A stretch of 53,557 bases of DNA from a bacterium (GTDB lineage: Bacteria > Patescibacteriota > Minisyncoccia > Phycocordibacterales > UBA12079). The notes under the pieces are model-generated. The model was given only the letters and a program-made list of their open reading frames with translations. It was not told the origin of the DNA and did no database searches. The position numbers and the translations under genes are program-made. Below are positions 1 to 7,971 of the stretch, piece after piece. How positions within the stretch are numbered: the first letter of the stretch is position 1; each line of letters starts with the position of its first letter. The stretch covers positions 1 through 53,557 of the forward strand of contig DAOWHH010000003.1 in NCBI GenBank assembly GCA_030641525.1, in the 5' to 3' direction.

Positions 1-93
1 TAATACTTTAGCTACATCTCTAATTGAAGACTTTTGCCACAACATCTCTTGTATCGTTTCTCTTTCTTCAATCGCCAAATGTTTATATTTCAT
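1..93 (-). CDS. IS30-family transposase, N-terminal fragment cut by the window edge
   Basis: On the minus strand an ATG at 93-91 opens a frame that runs off the window after 31 codons. The peptide begins MKYKHLAIEERETIQEM and continues through a W-x(3)-SIRDVAKVL stretch. This is the first part of the helix-turn-helix typical of IS30 transposases. The DDE catalytic domain lies outside the window, so activity cannot be judged. The same 93 nt recur inverted at the right edge, so at least two copies of this element flank the region or the assembly stopped in a shared repeat. Confidence 0.8.
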   Translation of the reverse strand, partial: MKYKHLAIEERETIQEMLWQKSSIRDVAKVL

Positions 94-141
94 ATACTTC
101 TATTTTACTAGAAGTGTTGCACTTACTTGTTGAACTAAAGT
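1..141 (-). mobile_element. End of an IS30-family insertion sequence (left window edge)
   Basis: The first 141 nt are the exact reverse complement of the last 141 nt. The segment contains the first 31 codons of a transposase reading out of the window plus about 48 nt of IS end, including the probable terminal repeat near 117-141 (it reads inward as CTTTAGTTCAACAAGTAAG). Homology stops at 141/142. The rest of the element is outside the window. Confidence 0.8.
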
Positions 142-179
142 AAAAGTTTATATGCAAAGTATATAATTTCATAAAATTA

Positions 180-212
180 AAAAGGCGGGTACCTAAGGTA
201 CCCGCCTTTTCC
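180..212. terminator. Rho-independent terminator hairpin
   Basis: A perfect stem pairs AAAAGGCGGGTACC with GGTACCCGCCTTTT around a 3-nt loop. A-run and T-run flanks let it work on either strand. It lies between the IS end and pth, and probably ends transcription coming from the IS side. Confidence 0.75.
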
Positions 213-241
213 TTTCAACTTTCAATTTTTTACTTTATACT
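213..241 (+). promoter_or_regulatory. pth promoter, predicted leaderless
   Basis: TATACT at 236-241 sits 17 bp after TTTCAA (213-218) and only 7 nt before the pth ATG at 249. Transcription would start at or next to the start codon. No Shine-Dalgarno site is present. Confidence 0.5.
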
Positions 242-248
242 GTCTTGT

Positions 249-839
249 ATGTATTTAATTGTAGGTTTAGGAAATCCTGGGGAAGAATATGAAAAAACTC
301 GTCATAATTTAGGACGAATTCTTTTGGATTATTATGTTAAAAAAAATAATTTTCCTGATTGGGATTTGAGTAGTAAAAAAACTAATCTTTTTTCTGAAGG
401 AAAAATAGGAAAGAAATCTGTTAAATTATTAAAGCCAGAAAAATTTATGAATAATTCAGGCAAGTCTATTCTAGGTGCTGTACTCAAACACAAAGTAAAA
501 TCAGAAAATCTAGTGATTGTTTATGATGATTTAGATTTAGCTTTAGGAGAAATAAAAATTTCCTTTAATAGGGGAGCGGGGGGACATAAGGGGATTGAAT
601 CTATTATTAAAAGTTTGGAGACAAAAAAATTTATTAGAGTGAGAGTAGGAATTACTCCTACTACCCCAACAGGAAAATTGAAAAAACCAAAAGGAGAGAA
701 AAAGATTTTAGATTTTCTTATGTCTGACTTTTCTAAAAAAGATATGGAAATAATCAAAAAAACTAAAACTAAAATTGTTAAGATTTTAGATACTTTGATT
801 TTAGAAGGACGAGCTACAACAATGAATAAATTTAATTAA
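249..839 (+). CDS. pth: Peptidyl-tRNA hydrolase
   Basis: Pth releases the peptide from peptidyl-tRNAs that drop off ribosomes, recycling the tRNA in the cytoplasm. The 196-residue length is normal. Visible family marks are GLGNPG (residues 6-11, with N9), TRHNLG with the catalytic His at 19, and VYDDLDL with Asp at 93. The later GGHKG block has Lys where E. coli has the conserved Asn of GGHNG, a small deviation. The gene stands alone, with a promoter right before its ATG and a paired-repeat hairpin right after its stop, and is convergent with the S1-domain gene. Identification is secure. Confidence 0.95.
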   Translation: MYLIVGLGNPGEEYEKTRHNLGRILLDYYVKKNNFPDWDLSSKKTNLFSEGKIGKKSVKLLKPEKFMNNSGKSILGAVLKHKVKSENLVIVYDDLDLALGEIKISFNRGAGGHKGIESIIKSLETKKFIRVRVGITPTTPTGKLKKPKGEKKILDFLMSDFSKKDMEIIKKTKTKIVKILDTLILEGRATTMNKFN

Positions 840-845
840 AAAAAA

Positions 846-909
846 ACCTCCGGAGGTTGAACCTCCGGAGATAAAAATAAAAACCTCCGGAGGTTCAACC
901 TCCGGAGGT
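846..909. repeat. REPIN-like pair of 27-bp CCTCCGGAGG elements; bidirectional terminator
   Basis: Two copies (846-871 and 883-909) each consist of the palindrome ACCTCCGGAGGT twice, around TGA in the first and TCA in the second, so they are in opposite orientation. The spacer is 11 nt of A/T. The pair forms a larger inverted repeat flanked by an A-run on the left and a T-run on the right. It lies between the convergent ends of pth and the S1-domain gene and probably terminates both. Confidence 0.85.
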
Positions 910-925
910 TTTTTAATTTATTTGA

Positions 926-2062
926 TTAGGAAACAAATGATAATATCATTTTTTGTGTTTCTGGTTCAAAGATACTTATTTTAAAAGTATAAGATTTTCC
1001 TAATCCTAATGTTTCTCTTAATTTTTCTTCACTTTCAAATTCAGACATATGTACTAATCCTGCTACTCCCTCTTCTATACTGGCTAAAGCTCCATGTTTA
1101 TTGAATTTGATAATAACTCCATTAACCTCATCTCCTTTTTTGTATTTACTTTTTGCTTTTTCCCAAGGGTTTTGACTCAAAGCTTTTATTGAAAGAGATA
1201 TTTTATCATTTTCAATTTCAATTATTTTTACTTTTATTTTGTCTCCTGGTTTAAATAAGGTTTTAGGATCTTCAACTAATGACCAACTTATTTCTGAAAT
1301 ATGAACTAATCCTTCTAATTCATCTTCAATTTTGATGAAAATACCAAAATCTACTGCGCTGGTAACCTCACCTTCAATTTCATCACCGACTGTATATTTT
1401 CCTGTAATTTCTTTCTTTTCAGTTTGATCTAGATTTTTCTCTGAGAAAATTAATTTTCCTTCTTTAGGTAGGGCCCCAATAATTGCTACTGGTAAAGATT
1501 GACCTATTAATTTTTTAAGTTCTTCTAGGATTCTATCTTTATTTCCATCTATAACTCGTGGATAATGTTCAGATTTTAATTGAGAAGCTGGTAAAAATCC
1601 TTGAATACCTTGCCATTCTATTATTAAACCTCCTTTATTAGCTTCTTTTACAGGTAATTCCAAAATAGTTTTGGAATTCATAGCTGTTTCAGCTTCACTC
1701 CAAACTATAGCCTGTCTAGCTTCTTTAAGAGATAATTCAATATATCCATCTTCTCCTGCAATGTTGACTATCTTAGCAACTATATTATCTTCAACATTTA
1801 CATTTTTCAATACATCACGAACAGCATTATATTCTCTACCAAAAATAATTCCTGTTCCAAAAGGTGGTAAATCTACATAGACGGATGATTTATCAATACT
1901 TATTACTTTTCCCTCAATCATAGAATTGATTTGAGGAGGTGTTTGTATTTTGTCAAAGAATCCAGACATCAAAGTTTCTTTTTCGTCTGATTTTTTCTTT
2001 AAAATACTCTTTGTTTTAAATATCTTTTTAAGATTAGTTTCATCGCTTGGTTCTTTATTCAT
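926..2062 (-). CDS. rpsA: S1-domain RNA-binding protein, probable ribosomal protein bS1
   Basis: The 378-residue protein has four consecutive S1 (OB-fold) domains at about residues 50-113, 128-205, 226-296 and 310-377. The third is the most canonical (GDEIEGEV...GIFIKIEDELEGLVHISEIS). bS1 binds single-stranded mRNA on the 30S subunit and helps unwind and position it. The four-domain form is shorter than the six-domain protein of Proteobacteria and resembles that of Gram-positive and CPR bacteria. The basic N-terminus (first ~45 residues) is low-complexity. In a genome where many messages look leaderless or lack SD sites, S1 may matter for start recognition (inference). The gene is transcribed alone, toward pth. 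Confidence 0.9.
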   Translation of the reverse strand: MNKEPSDETNLKKIFKTKSILKKKSDEKETLMSGFFDKIQTPPQINSMIEGKVISIDKSSVYVDLPPFGTGIIFGREYNAVRDVLKNVNVEDNIVAKIVNIAGEDGYIELSLKEARQAIVWSEAETAMNSKTILELPVKEANKGGLIIEWQGIQGFLPASQLKSEHYPRVIDGNKDRILEELKKLIGQSLPVAIIGALPKEGKLIFSEKNLDQTEKKEITGKYTVGDEIEGEVTSAVDFGIFIKIEDELEGLVHISEISWSLVEDPKTLFKPGDKIKVKIIEIENDKISLSIKALSQNPWEKAKSKYKKGDEVNGVIIKFNKHGALASIEEGVAGLVHMSEFESEEKLRETLGLGKSYTFKISIFEPETQKMILSFVS

Positions 2063-2411
2063 AATTCTTAAATAAAATAGAATGTTTTTTTGCTTTTTCT
2101 GTCAAAACTGTTATGCAAAAAAGATTAATTTCTATTTTGATTAATAATAATATAACTATATAGTATACTTAAAAAATTTATATTGTAAACGTTTTTATTT
2201 AAAATAAATTAGTAGTCCTTTTTTTTTCTTTATGGTAATATAGTGGACAATAAATAAAAAAGTAGCAGGCAGTAAGTAATAAGTATTAAGCTAAAATTCA
2301 CTCTCTAAATCAAAACTTCGTTTTGATTTAGAGAGTGAACATTCTTTAGAATGTTTTAGCTGCGAATTTTGCATACTTAATACTTTCTACTTAATACTTG
2401 ATACTTAATTT
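2063..2411. other. Intergenic region with a long hairpin and AT-rich microsatellite-like repeats
   Basis: This is the divergent region between the S1-domain gene and secF; I see no gene. A near-perfect hairpin at 2298-2339 has 19-20 bp arms (CTCTCTAAATCAAAAC and its complement around TTC), followed by a small one at about 2338-2355. The flanks carry reiterated TACTTAATACT-type words in inverted orientation (near 2268-2290 and 2375-2408). The last of these, GATACT at 2400-2405, could serve as a -10 for secF. Confidence 0.6.
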
Positions 2412-3353
2412 ATGTTTATAATAAAATACAAAAAAATATTTTTTGGAATCTCAACTATATTGGTAGCTTTATCTATTTTTTCTATTTTCTATTTTGGTCT
2501 TAATTTCGGTATTGATTTTAAAGGTGGGGCTATTACAGAAATTGCTTATTTAGAATCAGAAGATGTTTTGGTAGAAATGCCTAGTATTGAAGATCTAAAA
2601 CTTGATTTGCAAAAAATGGAGTTAGGAAGTTTTATTATTCAAGAAGTTTCCACTGTTGCGAAAAATGAGATAGGAGGAATTATTTTAAGAACAAGAGATC
2701 TTTCTGAATCAGAGAGATTGTCTGTTGTTGATATTTTAAATCAAGAAGGTAAATATAAAATAGAAGAAAAAAGATATAATTCTGTTGGACCTACTATAGG
2801 TGAAGAATTAAAAGATAAAGCAATTTGGGCGATTTTGATAGTAGTATTAGCAATTATCTTTTTTATTACTTTTGCTTTTCGTAGAGTAATAGAAGTGAGT
2901 AATACAGCTAATAGAGTGTCTTCTTGGAAGTATGCTTTAGCCGCCATTATAGCCTTGGTTCATGATATTGTTATTCCAACAGGTATTTATGCTTATTTAG
3001 GAAGTATTTTTATAGATTACCAGATTAATACTATTTTTATTATGGCTATTTTAGCTATTTTAGGTTTTTCTGTTAATGATACAATTGTAGTTTTTGATAG
3101 GGTGCGTGAAAATTTAATTTCTTCAAAAAAAGGAAATTTTGACGATATAATTGGAAAAAGTTTAAAACAAACAATTACTCGTTCCATTAATACATCATTA
3201 ACGACTTTAATCGTACTTTTGTCATTATATTTCTTTGGAGGAGAAGCTACTAAACAATTTGCATTGATTCTATCAATAGGAGTAGTGTTTGGAACTTATT
3301 CTTCTATTTTCTTGGCAACACCACTATTAACATTATTGAGGAATAAGAAATAA
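2412..3353 (+). CDS. secF: Protein translocase subunit SecF
   Basis: SecF works with SecD to pull preproteins through SecYEG using the proton gradient. The 313-residue protein has an N-terminal membrane helix, the LNFGIDFKGG motif typical of SecF at about residues 30-39, a periplasmic-type domain to about 130, and five further hydrophobic helices including the conserved FSVNDTIVVFDRVREN segment (about 220-235). The C-terminus ends just after the last helix. SecD normally lies immediately upstream; here it is absent and the preceding gene is on the other strand, so the two subunits are unlinked. Identification is secure. Confidence 0.93.
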   Translation: MFIIKYKKIFFGISTILVALSIFSIFYFGLNFGIDFKGGAITEIAYLESEDVLVEMPSIEDLKLDLQKMELGSFIIQEVSTVAKNEIGGIILRTRDLSESERLSVVDILNQEGKYKIEEKRYNSVGPTIGEELKDKAIWAILIVVLAIIFFITFAFRRVIEVSNTANRVSSWKYALAAIIALVHDIVIPTGIYAYLGSIFIDYQINTIFIMAILAILGFSVNDTIVVFDRVRENLISSKKGNFDDIIGKSLKQTITRSINTSLTTLIVLLSLYFFGGEATKQFALILSIGVVFGTYSSIFLATPLLTLLRNKK

Positions 3354-3587
3354 TTAAAATTCACTATTTTAAAAATTCACCTAAGGTCTAATTCACCTAA
3401 TAAAAGGTCAAAGGTTAAATCTATCTAAGGCAGATAATTTAAAAATTAAAGTTATTTTACTTTTTGAATTAAGCATTTTATTAGATCTTAGGTGAATTAG
3501 GTGAATTAGAAATTTAATTAACTTGAGATTATTTATAAAATTAAAAATTTTATACACTTAATACTTACTACTTACTACTTAATACTG
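3354..3587. repeat. Intergenic repeats of ATTCACCTAA and TACTTAATAC words
   Basis: Between secF and fba, 'attcaccta' words (3377, 3391) recur inverted as 'taggtgaat' (near 3490-3510), able to form a large imperfect stem around an AT-rich loop. They are followed by reiterated ACTTAATACTTACT-like words (3557-3590) that resemble the repeats before secF and after fba. A perfect palindrome of the same word occurs after ftsE (10158-10176). No coding sequence is visible. Confidence 0.5.
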
Positions 3588-3593
3588 TATACT
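3588..3593 (+). promoter_or_regulatory. fba -10 box, predicted leaderless
   Basis: TATACT ends 6 nt before the fba ATG at 3600. No clear -35 box or Shine-Dalgarno site is visible. Confidence 0.4.
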
Positions 3594-3599
3594 TAAATT

Positions 3600-4484
3600 A
3601 TGTTATTAAGAGAGATTCAGGAAGCTAAAAAAAATAAAAGAGCAATAGGTCATTTTAATGTTTCTAATCTTGAGATGTTTAAAGCTATACTTCTTGCGGC
3701 TAATGAATTATCAGAAAAAAATGGAAAACCAATTCCGATAATTCTTGGGTTTTCAGAAAACGAAAGGAAATATATAGGAACAGAACAAGCCATAGCTTTT
3801 GCTCAAAATTTTAAAGCAGAAACTAATTATCCTATTTTTACAAGTGCCGATCATTGTCATAGTCAAGAAAGTGCTGAAGATGCAGCTAGAGCTGGTTTTG
3901 ATGCTGTTGTTATAGATAATTCTAGATTACCATTATTGGAAAATATTGAATTTACCAAAAAAACAGTTTTAGCATTAAAAAAAATTCGCTTTGATATTGT
4001 CACTGAAGGGGAAATAGGTTTTATTGGGGCTTCATCTAAAATATTAAAAGAAATTCCAGAAGGGATAAGTGTAAATAAGGAACAATTTACTACCGTAGAA
4101 GATGCTCAAAAATTCGTTATGGAAACAGGAGTAGATTTATTTTCGCCTGCGGTAGGAAATATACATGGAGTTTTGAAAGATTCTTCTAATCCAGCTTTAG
4201 ATATTGAAAAAATTAAACAAATTGCTCAATCTATGAAAAACCCACTTGTTTTACATGGTGCTTCAGGTGTTTCAGATGAGGATATTAAGAAATCAATTGA
4301 AGCAGGGATATCTGTTATTCATATTAGTACGGAATTAAGGATGGCTTTCAAAAATGGAATTGAATCTTTAGTAACAAATTATTTTCCTAATCATCCTGAA
4401 GAAATAGCCCCTTATAAAATAATGGAACCAGTAATTTCTTCAGTAAAAGAGGTTGTAGTAAAAAAACTTAGATTATTCACATAG
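3600..4484 (+). CDS. fba: Class II fructose-bisphosphate aldolase (ketose-bisphosphate aldolase family)
   Basis: This zinc-dependent aldolase interconverts fructose 1,6-bisphosphate with glyceraldehyde 3-phosphate and dihydroxyacetone phosphate. The 294-residue protein shows the family blocks in order: RAIGHFNVSN near the N-terminus, SADHCHS (the Asp/His region of the active site, about residue 81), TEGEIGFIG (about 138), AVGNIHG (about 187) with a zinc-ligand His, and LVLHGASGVSDEDI (about 217) with another. Substrate could be another ketose bisphosphate such as tagatose-bisphosphate, but with gapA in the same window a glycolytic role is likely. It stands alone between its own promoter and a hairpin terminator. 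Confidence 0.9.
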   Translation: MLLREIQEAKKNKRAIGHFNVSNLEMFKAILLAANELSEKNGKPIPIILGFSENERKYIGTEQAIAFAQNFKAETNYPIFTSADHCHSQESAEDAARAGFDAVVIDNSRLPLLENIEFTKKTVLALKKIRFDIVTEGEIGFIGASSKILKEIPEGISVNKEQFTTVEDAQKFVMETGVDLFSPAVGNIHGVLKDSSNPALDIEKIKQIAQSMKNPLVLHGASGVSDEDIKKSIEAGISVIHISTELRMAFKNGIESLVTNYFPNHPEEIAPYKIMEPVISSVKEVVVKKLRLFT

Positions 4485-4493
4485 TATTAGGTA

Positions 4494-4528
4494 TCAAGTA
4501 GCAAGTAGCAAGTAGCAAGTAGCAAGTA
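4494..4528. repeat. Short tandem repeat, unit of 7 nt
   Basis: Downstream of fba the heptamer AAGTAGC (as CAAGTAG) is repeated about four times before decaying to CAAGTATT. It resembles the other TACTTAATAC-like intergenic microsatellites and has no obvious function. Confidence 0.7.
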
Positions 4529-4573
4529 TTATTTTTTCTTGATTTTATGTGTTTTTTCCTTTATACTGTGTCT

Positions 4574-4600
4574 AAATTGAGTATTTTAATACTCAATTTT
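4574..4600 (+). terminator. Probable fba terminator
   Basis: AAATTGAGTATT pairs perfectly with AATACTCAATTT around a 2-nt loop and is followed by T residues. It lies 90 nt after fba. Confidence 0.55.
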
Positions 4601-4646
4601 GAACTTTTAACTTTACGAACTTTATAAACTTTACAAACTAATTATT

Positions 4647-5312
4647 ATGTCATTAACTTTAAATATCAAAAAAAGGGATACTTCTGAATTGTTTCCTAAA
4701 GCAAATAAAATAGAAAGTTTAACTCAATCTTTGAAAGGGGTTTTTTATGGTAAGGAAGAAGAAACTACTTCCATTACTATTCCTTATGCTGATTTTAAAA
4801 AAGTTTGGAGAGAAGCGAGGGGGTCTTCAATTATTATATTAAAAGGAATAGGAGATGATAAGGAAGCTATTATTCAAGATATAGATTTTGATCCTATTAC
4901 AGATAATCCTCGTCATGTTGATTTTTATATTATAGAAAGAGGTAAGGCTATGGAAATAGAAATCCCTCTTGAGTTTGTAGGTATAGCTCCTGCGGTTAAA
5001 GAATTAAATGGAGTTCTTGTAAAAGTTCTGCATGAATTGAAAATAGAAGTTTTACCTAAGGATTTACCAAAAAGTATAGAGGTGGATATTTCTAGTTTAA
5101 TTGATTTTGAAAGTCGTATATTAGCAAAGGATTTGAAATTACCTATTTCTGGAAAAATAATAGGAGATGAAAATGAAGTAGTAGCTGTTGTTAATCCTCC
5201 AGTAGAAGAGGTTGAAGAAACAAAAGAAGAAGCTGAAACAGATATTTCGTCTGTGGAGGTAGAAAAGAAAGGAAAAACTGAAGAAGAAGCAAAGACTGAA
5301 GAGGGAAAATAA
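4647..5312 (+). CDS. rplY: Large ribosomal subunit protein bL25 (Ctc/TL5 type)
   Basis: bL25 binds 5S rRNA in the 50S subunit. The 221-residue protein has the N-terminal 5S-binding barrel (about residues 1-95, including the DIDFDPITDNPRHVDFY motif) and a C-terminal TL5-type beta domain (about 96-185), so it is the long Ctc form rather than the short E. coli form. The last ~35 residues are a Glu/Lys low-complexity tail. The usual basic loop after the start is shortened, with SLKGVFYG replacing the longer LR-x-G-x-IPAVLYG block. The gene is followed by a very strong hairpin at 5362-5417. Confidence 0.9.
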   Translation: MSLTLNIKKRDTSELFPKANKIESLTQSLKGVFYGKEEETTSITIPYADFKKVWREARGSSIIILKGIGDDKEAIIQDIDFDPITDNPRHVDFYIIERGKAMEIEIPLEFVGIAPAVKELNGVLVKVLHELKIEVLPKDLPKSIEVDISSLIDFESRILAKDLKLPISGKIIGDENEVVAVVNPPVEEVEETKEEAETDISSVEVEKKGKTEEEAKTEEGK

Positions 5313-5361
5313 AAGATAGTTAAAATATGCCTCTGGCAGGTTTTTGGTTAATCTTGGTTAT

Positions 5362-5417
5362 AAAAATAATTACTGCACAAAATCCACGACCGTGGATTTT
5401 GTGCAGTAATTATTTTT
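5362..5417. terminator. Palindrome family E (CTGCACAAAA) with a perfect 27-bp stem
   Basis: Positions 5362-5388 and 5391-5417 are perfect inverted repeats with a 2-nt loop. The core is ACTGCACAAAATCCACG. The right arm ends in a T-rich run, so it should terminate rplY transcription. A second member with one compensated G-U pair lies at 34031-34066 after rseP. Confidence 0.8.
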
Positions 5418-5455
5418 GATTTGAAAAAGTTTGGAAATTAGCCTAAAAAACTAAA

Positions 5456-5478
5456 ACTTGGACCTCCAAGGTCCAAGT
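5456..5478. repeat. Palindrome family C (ACTTGGACC), copy 1
   Basis: ACTTGGACCT and AGGTCCAAGT flank a short centre. A second copy with one base change lies at 8228-8250 after rpmE. Both are intergenic and close to a family B or E hairpin. Confidence 0.7.
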
Positions 5479-5518
5479 AATAATAAATAAAAAAATTAAT
5501 AAAGTAATACATTTTATT

Positions 5519-5552
5519 TTGACTAATTTTTTTATTTATTTTTTGGTACAAT
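5519..5552 (+). promoter_or_regulatory. Promoter of the lytic transglycosylase gene, predicted leaderless
   Basis: TACAAT at 5547-5552 ends 7 nt before the ATG at 5560. TTGACT at 5519-5524 is 22 bp upstream, too far for an ideal -35. No Shine-Dalgarno site is visible. Confidence 0.4.
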
Positions 5553-5559
5553 ATATATA

Positions 5560-6951
5560 ATGCAAAAATATTTTATTGTTAGTTTTTTTATTTTATTATT
5601 TCTAATATCTTCAGATATGATATTGGCTTTTGAATGTAAAATTTCGGATATAGAGGGAAAGAGTGATGAAGAATTAAAAGCTATTTCTGATCAATGTGAG
5701 ATAGAAGCACAAGAACAGAAAATTTTATTAGATCTAAAACAAAGAGAATCTGTCACAATAGAAAGAGATATTTCTATATTAGATTCTAAAATAACAAAAA
5801 CAGATTTAGGTATTAAAGCTACTAAAGTAAAAATATATCAAATAGGACAAGAAATTGAGGAAAAAGAAGGAAATATTATTATGCTTTCCGAACAAGCAGA
5901 AGAAACAACGGATAATTTATCGGTTTTAGTAAAAAGAGCTAATGAATTGGATTCATATTCTTATTTAGAAGCTATGCTTTCTGAAGATAGTATTTCTCGT
6001 TTTTTTATAGATACTAATAATTTTGATGTTATAAAAAACGATCTTTATAATAAACTTTCAGAATTAAAAAATATAAAAAAAGAAACACAGGATACCAAAA
6101 CTCTTTTAGAGGAAACTGAAAAAAATGAAAGAGGACTTAAATTTACTCAAGAAAAAGAAAAAAGACAGGTTGTCTCATATAAAGATGAAAAAGAGGATTT
6201 ATTAGATTTGAATAGAGATCAAGAACTTGAGTATAAATTAAAAATAGCAGAAAAAGAAAGAGTAAAAAAAGCTATTAGTAATAGATTATTTCGAACTGTG
6301 GGAGGGGTTGAGTTAACTTTTGGTGAAGCTTTAAGTTTAATTCAGCCTTACGAAGAAAGGATTGGAATAGAAGCTGCTTTAACTCTTTCAATTTTATCAC
6401 AAGAATCAGGGATAGATGGAATGATAGGTAAAAACCAAGGTCGTTGTACATATAATCAAGAAGCCACTAATAAATCTGGAACAGTGATGAGTAATTCTCA
6501 GAAATCTTCTTTTTTGAAAATACTTGAAGAATTAAATATGGATTCAAACACCACTCCGGTTTCTTGTCCGATTTATTCTGACGGAGCTTATGGTGGGGCT
6601 ATGGGACCATCTCAATTTATGCCTAATACTTGGTGGGATTTTGAAAATGAAACAGGTTATAAAAATAGGGTAGCAAAAGTTTTAGATAAATTTGTTCCAT
6701 CACCGTTTGATAATTTAGATGCTTTCACAGGAACTGCATTATATCTAAGTGATGCTATGGATAGATGTGAAACTGCTTTTACCAGTCGTTTTGATCTTTG
6801 GAGTTGTTCGGCAGCTAAATATTATTCAGGTCTTTATAATACAACAAGTAATACTCTAACAAGACATATGAGACCTACATATAGTTATGGTTATAAGGTA
6901 GCCAAGAGAGCTGAACAATTTCAGAAGGATATAGATTTACTTAATAATTGA
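5560..6951 (+). CDS. Secreted coiled-coil protein with an MltB-like lytic transglycosylase domain
   Basis: Residues 1-23 form a signal peptide or membrane anchor ending in MILAFEC. Residues about 30-245 are a long charged coiled coil like that of PcsB/CwlO/EnvC-type wall-hydrolase regulators. Residues about 250-460 look like a lysozyme-fold transglycosylase: SILSQESG supplies the candidate catalytic Glu and GGAMGPSQFMPNTW matches the MltB-type signature. Six Cys in the C-terminal half suggest disulfides. It probably cleaves peptidoglycan outside the membrane, with the coiled coil controlling access or docking to a membrane partner. FtsEX, which controls such coiled-coil hydrolases in other bacteria, is encoded 3 kb downstream; a link is inference. 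The gene ends in UGA directly at the edge of a 37-bp hairpin. Confidence 0.8.
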   Translation: MQKYFIVSFFILLFLISSDMILAFECKISDIEGKSDEELKAISDQCEIEAQEQKILLDLKQRESVTIERDISILDSKITKTDLGIKATKVKIYQIGQEIEEKEGNIIMLSEQAEETTDNLSVLVKRANELDSYSYLEAMLSEDSISRFFIDTNNFDVIKNDLYNKLSELKNIKKETQDTKTLLEETEKNERGLKFTQEKEKRQVVSYKDEKEDLLDLNRDQELEYKLKIAEKERVKKAISNRLFRTVGGVELTFGEALSLIQPYEERIGIEAALTLSILSQESGIDGMIGKNQGRCTYNQEATNKSGTVMSNSQKSSFLKILEELNMDSNTTPVSCPIYSDGAYGGAMGPSQFMPNTWWDFENETGYKNRVAKVLDKFVPSPFDNLDAFTGTALYLSDAMDRCETAFTSRFDLWSCSAAKYYSGLYNTTSNTLTRHMRPTYSYGYKVAKRAEQFQKDIDLLNN

Positions 6952-7027
6952 AATTAAAATATTTAAAAAATCAGCTATCCGATAGCCATTGGCTATCGGA
7001 TAGCTGATTTTTTAAATATTTTAATTT
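6951..7027. terminator. Palindrome family B (GGCTATC), copy 1, with a perfect 37-bp stem
   Basis: 6951-6987 pairs perfectly with 6991-7027 around a 3-nt loop. The core GCTATCCGATAGCC is itself nearly self-complementary, so each arm can also fold alone. The hairpin starts on the last base of the preceding stop codon and its flanks are A-rich and T-rich, as for a bidirectional terminator. Copies lie at 8262-8308, 9358-9406 and 12415-12490. Confidence 0.85.
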
Positions 7028-7076
7028 TGAATGGATTTGTTGATAAACAAGAATTGAAATTAATAAAATATGTATA

Positions 7077-7123
7077 TAAAAAACGACTTGAATTTAATTA
7101 TAAAAAAAATTAAATCAAGTCGT
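7077..7123 (-). terminator. Terminator of the lipoprotein gene (minus strand)
   Basis: ACGACTTG-type arms (7083-7099 and 7108-7123, one bulged base) flank a T-rich loop in the minus-strand RNA. On that strand the hairpin is followed by six U residues (7082-7077). Confidence 0.7.
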
Positions 7124-7150
7124 TATAAGTTGAAAGAAGATTTTTTCTTC

Positions 7151-7771
7151 TTATTGGATAGTGGTTGTGAAAGAGAATCTTCCACCAAGACCAGACCAAT
7201 TAGAGACACTAACTTCACATGAATAATCTCCCTCTTCTAATAATAAGAGTTCTAAGTCATTATCACCGAAAGTTAATAACTCTTTTATATCTGAAAATGT
7301 CTCCTCATATTCGTTTTCGCAAAAAAGAAAAGCTGAAGAGTTTTCCAAATCTGCACTCCCAATTATATTCACTGTAACATAAACTCCTGGAGGGAAATAG
7401 ATTCCAGAAGGTGAATAGACCCCTGGATACCCAAACACATTAACACGATATAAGATATTATCTGATGATGTATCGCTTGGTATATCAGGTATGTCATCTG
7501 AAGTATCGTCTGGTATGCCGTCTGATACATCAGGTATGTCATCCGAAGCATCACTTGGTACATCAGATATGTCATCTGAAGTATCGCTCGATACATCAAG
7601 TACATCGTCTGGTACATCGGATATATCGTCTGATGTATCGCCTGATATTATATCTGGCATAGCATTAAATAAATTATTGTCTCCATCAATTTCTTCTTCA
7701 GAACAGCCACTGAAAGCAATAAAAATAATAATTACCCAAAAAATTAAGTGGGTTTTTTTGAGATATTTCAT
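7151..7771 (-). CDS. Small Asp/Ser-repeat lipoprotein of unknown function
   Basis: The 206-residue protein starts with a lipoprotein signal (hydrophobic stretch then lipobox FSGC, Cys about 23). Residues about 35-100 are a low-complexity run of DTSDDISDVPSD-like units, encoded by imperfect tandem DNA repeats. The C-terminal ~105 residues (after NILYRVNVFGYPG) form a beta-rich domain with two Cys that I do not recognise. It is probably anchored on the outer face of the membrane, with the acidic repeat as a stalk. It has its own consensus-like promoter, a purine-rich ribosome-binding site (AAAAGGGG, 6-7 nt before the ATG) and its own terminator, unlike most neighbours. This suggests an accessory gene. 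Confidence 0.75.
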   Translation of the reverse strand: MKYLKKTHLIFWVIIIFIAFSGCSEEEIDGDNNLFNAMPDIISGDTSDDISDVPDDVLDVSSDTSDDISDVPSDASDDIPDVSDGIPDDTSDDIPDIPSDTSSDNILYRVNVFGYPGVYSPSGIYFPPGVYVTVNIIGSADLENSSAFLFCENEYEETFSDIKELLTFGDNDLELLLLEEGDYSCEVSVSNWSGLGGRFSFTTTIQ

Positions 7772-7860
7772 TTCAACCCCTTTTGAGAAGATTATTTATT
7801 CTAGTCGGAAACTCCGACCTTTTTCAACTTCAATGAACAATTAACTCATATCTGTTTATC

Positions 7861-7889
7861 ATTTTACTAAGTATATAAACAAATGTCAA
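7861..7889 (-). promoter_or_regulatory. Strong sigma70-type promoter of the lipoprotein gene
   Basis: On the minus strand TTGACA (7889-7884) and TAAAAT (7866-7861) are exactly 17 bp apart. The predicted leader of about 80 nt contains a GTCGGA/TCCGAC hairpin (7804-7818). Confidence 0.75.
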
Positions 7890-7971
7890 GGGATTATGGT
7901 GATATGTATATATGGCAATTTTTCTCATTATAAAGGGAAATCGCCATATATATGTATATTACTAAATTTAA

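Noticed and set aside
7369..7844. Open frames on both strands over the lipoprotein repeat
   Set aside because: They arise because the tandem repeat keeps several frames open. Only the 7151-7771 minus frame has a signal peptide, ribosome-binding site and promoter.
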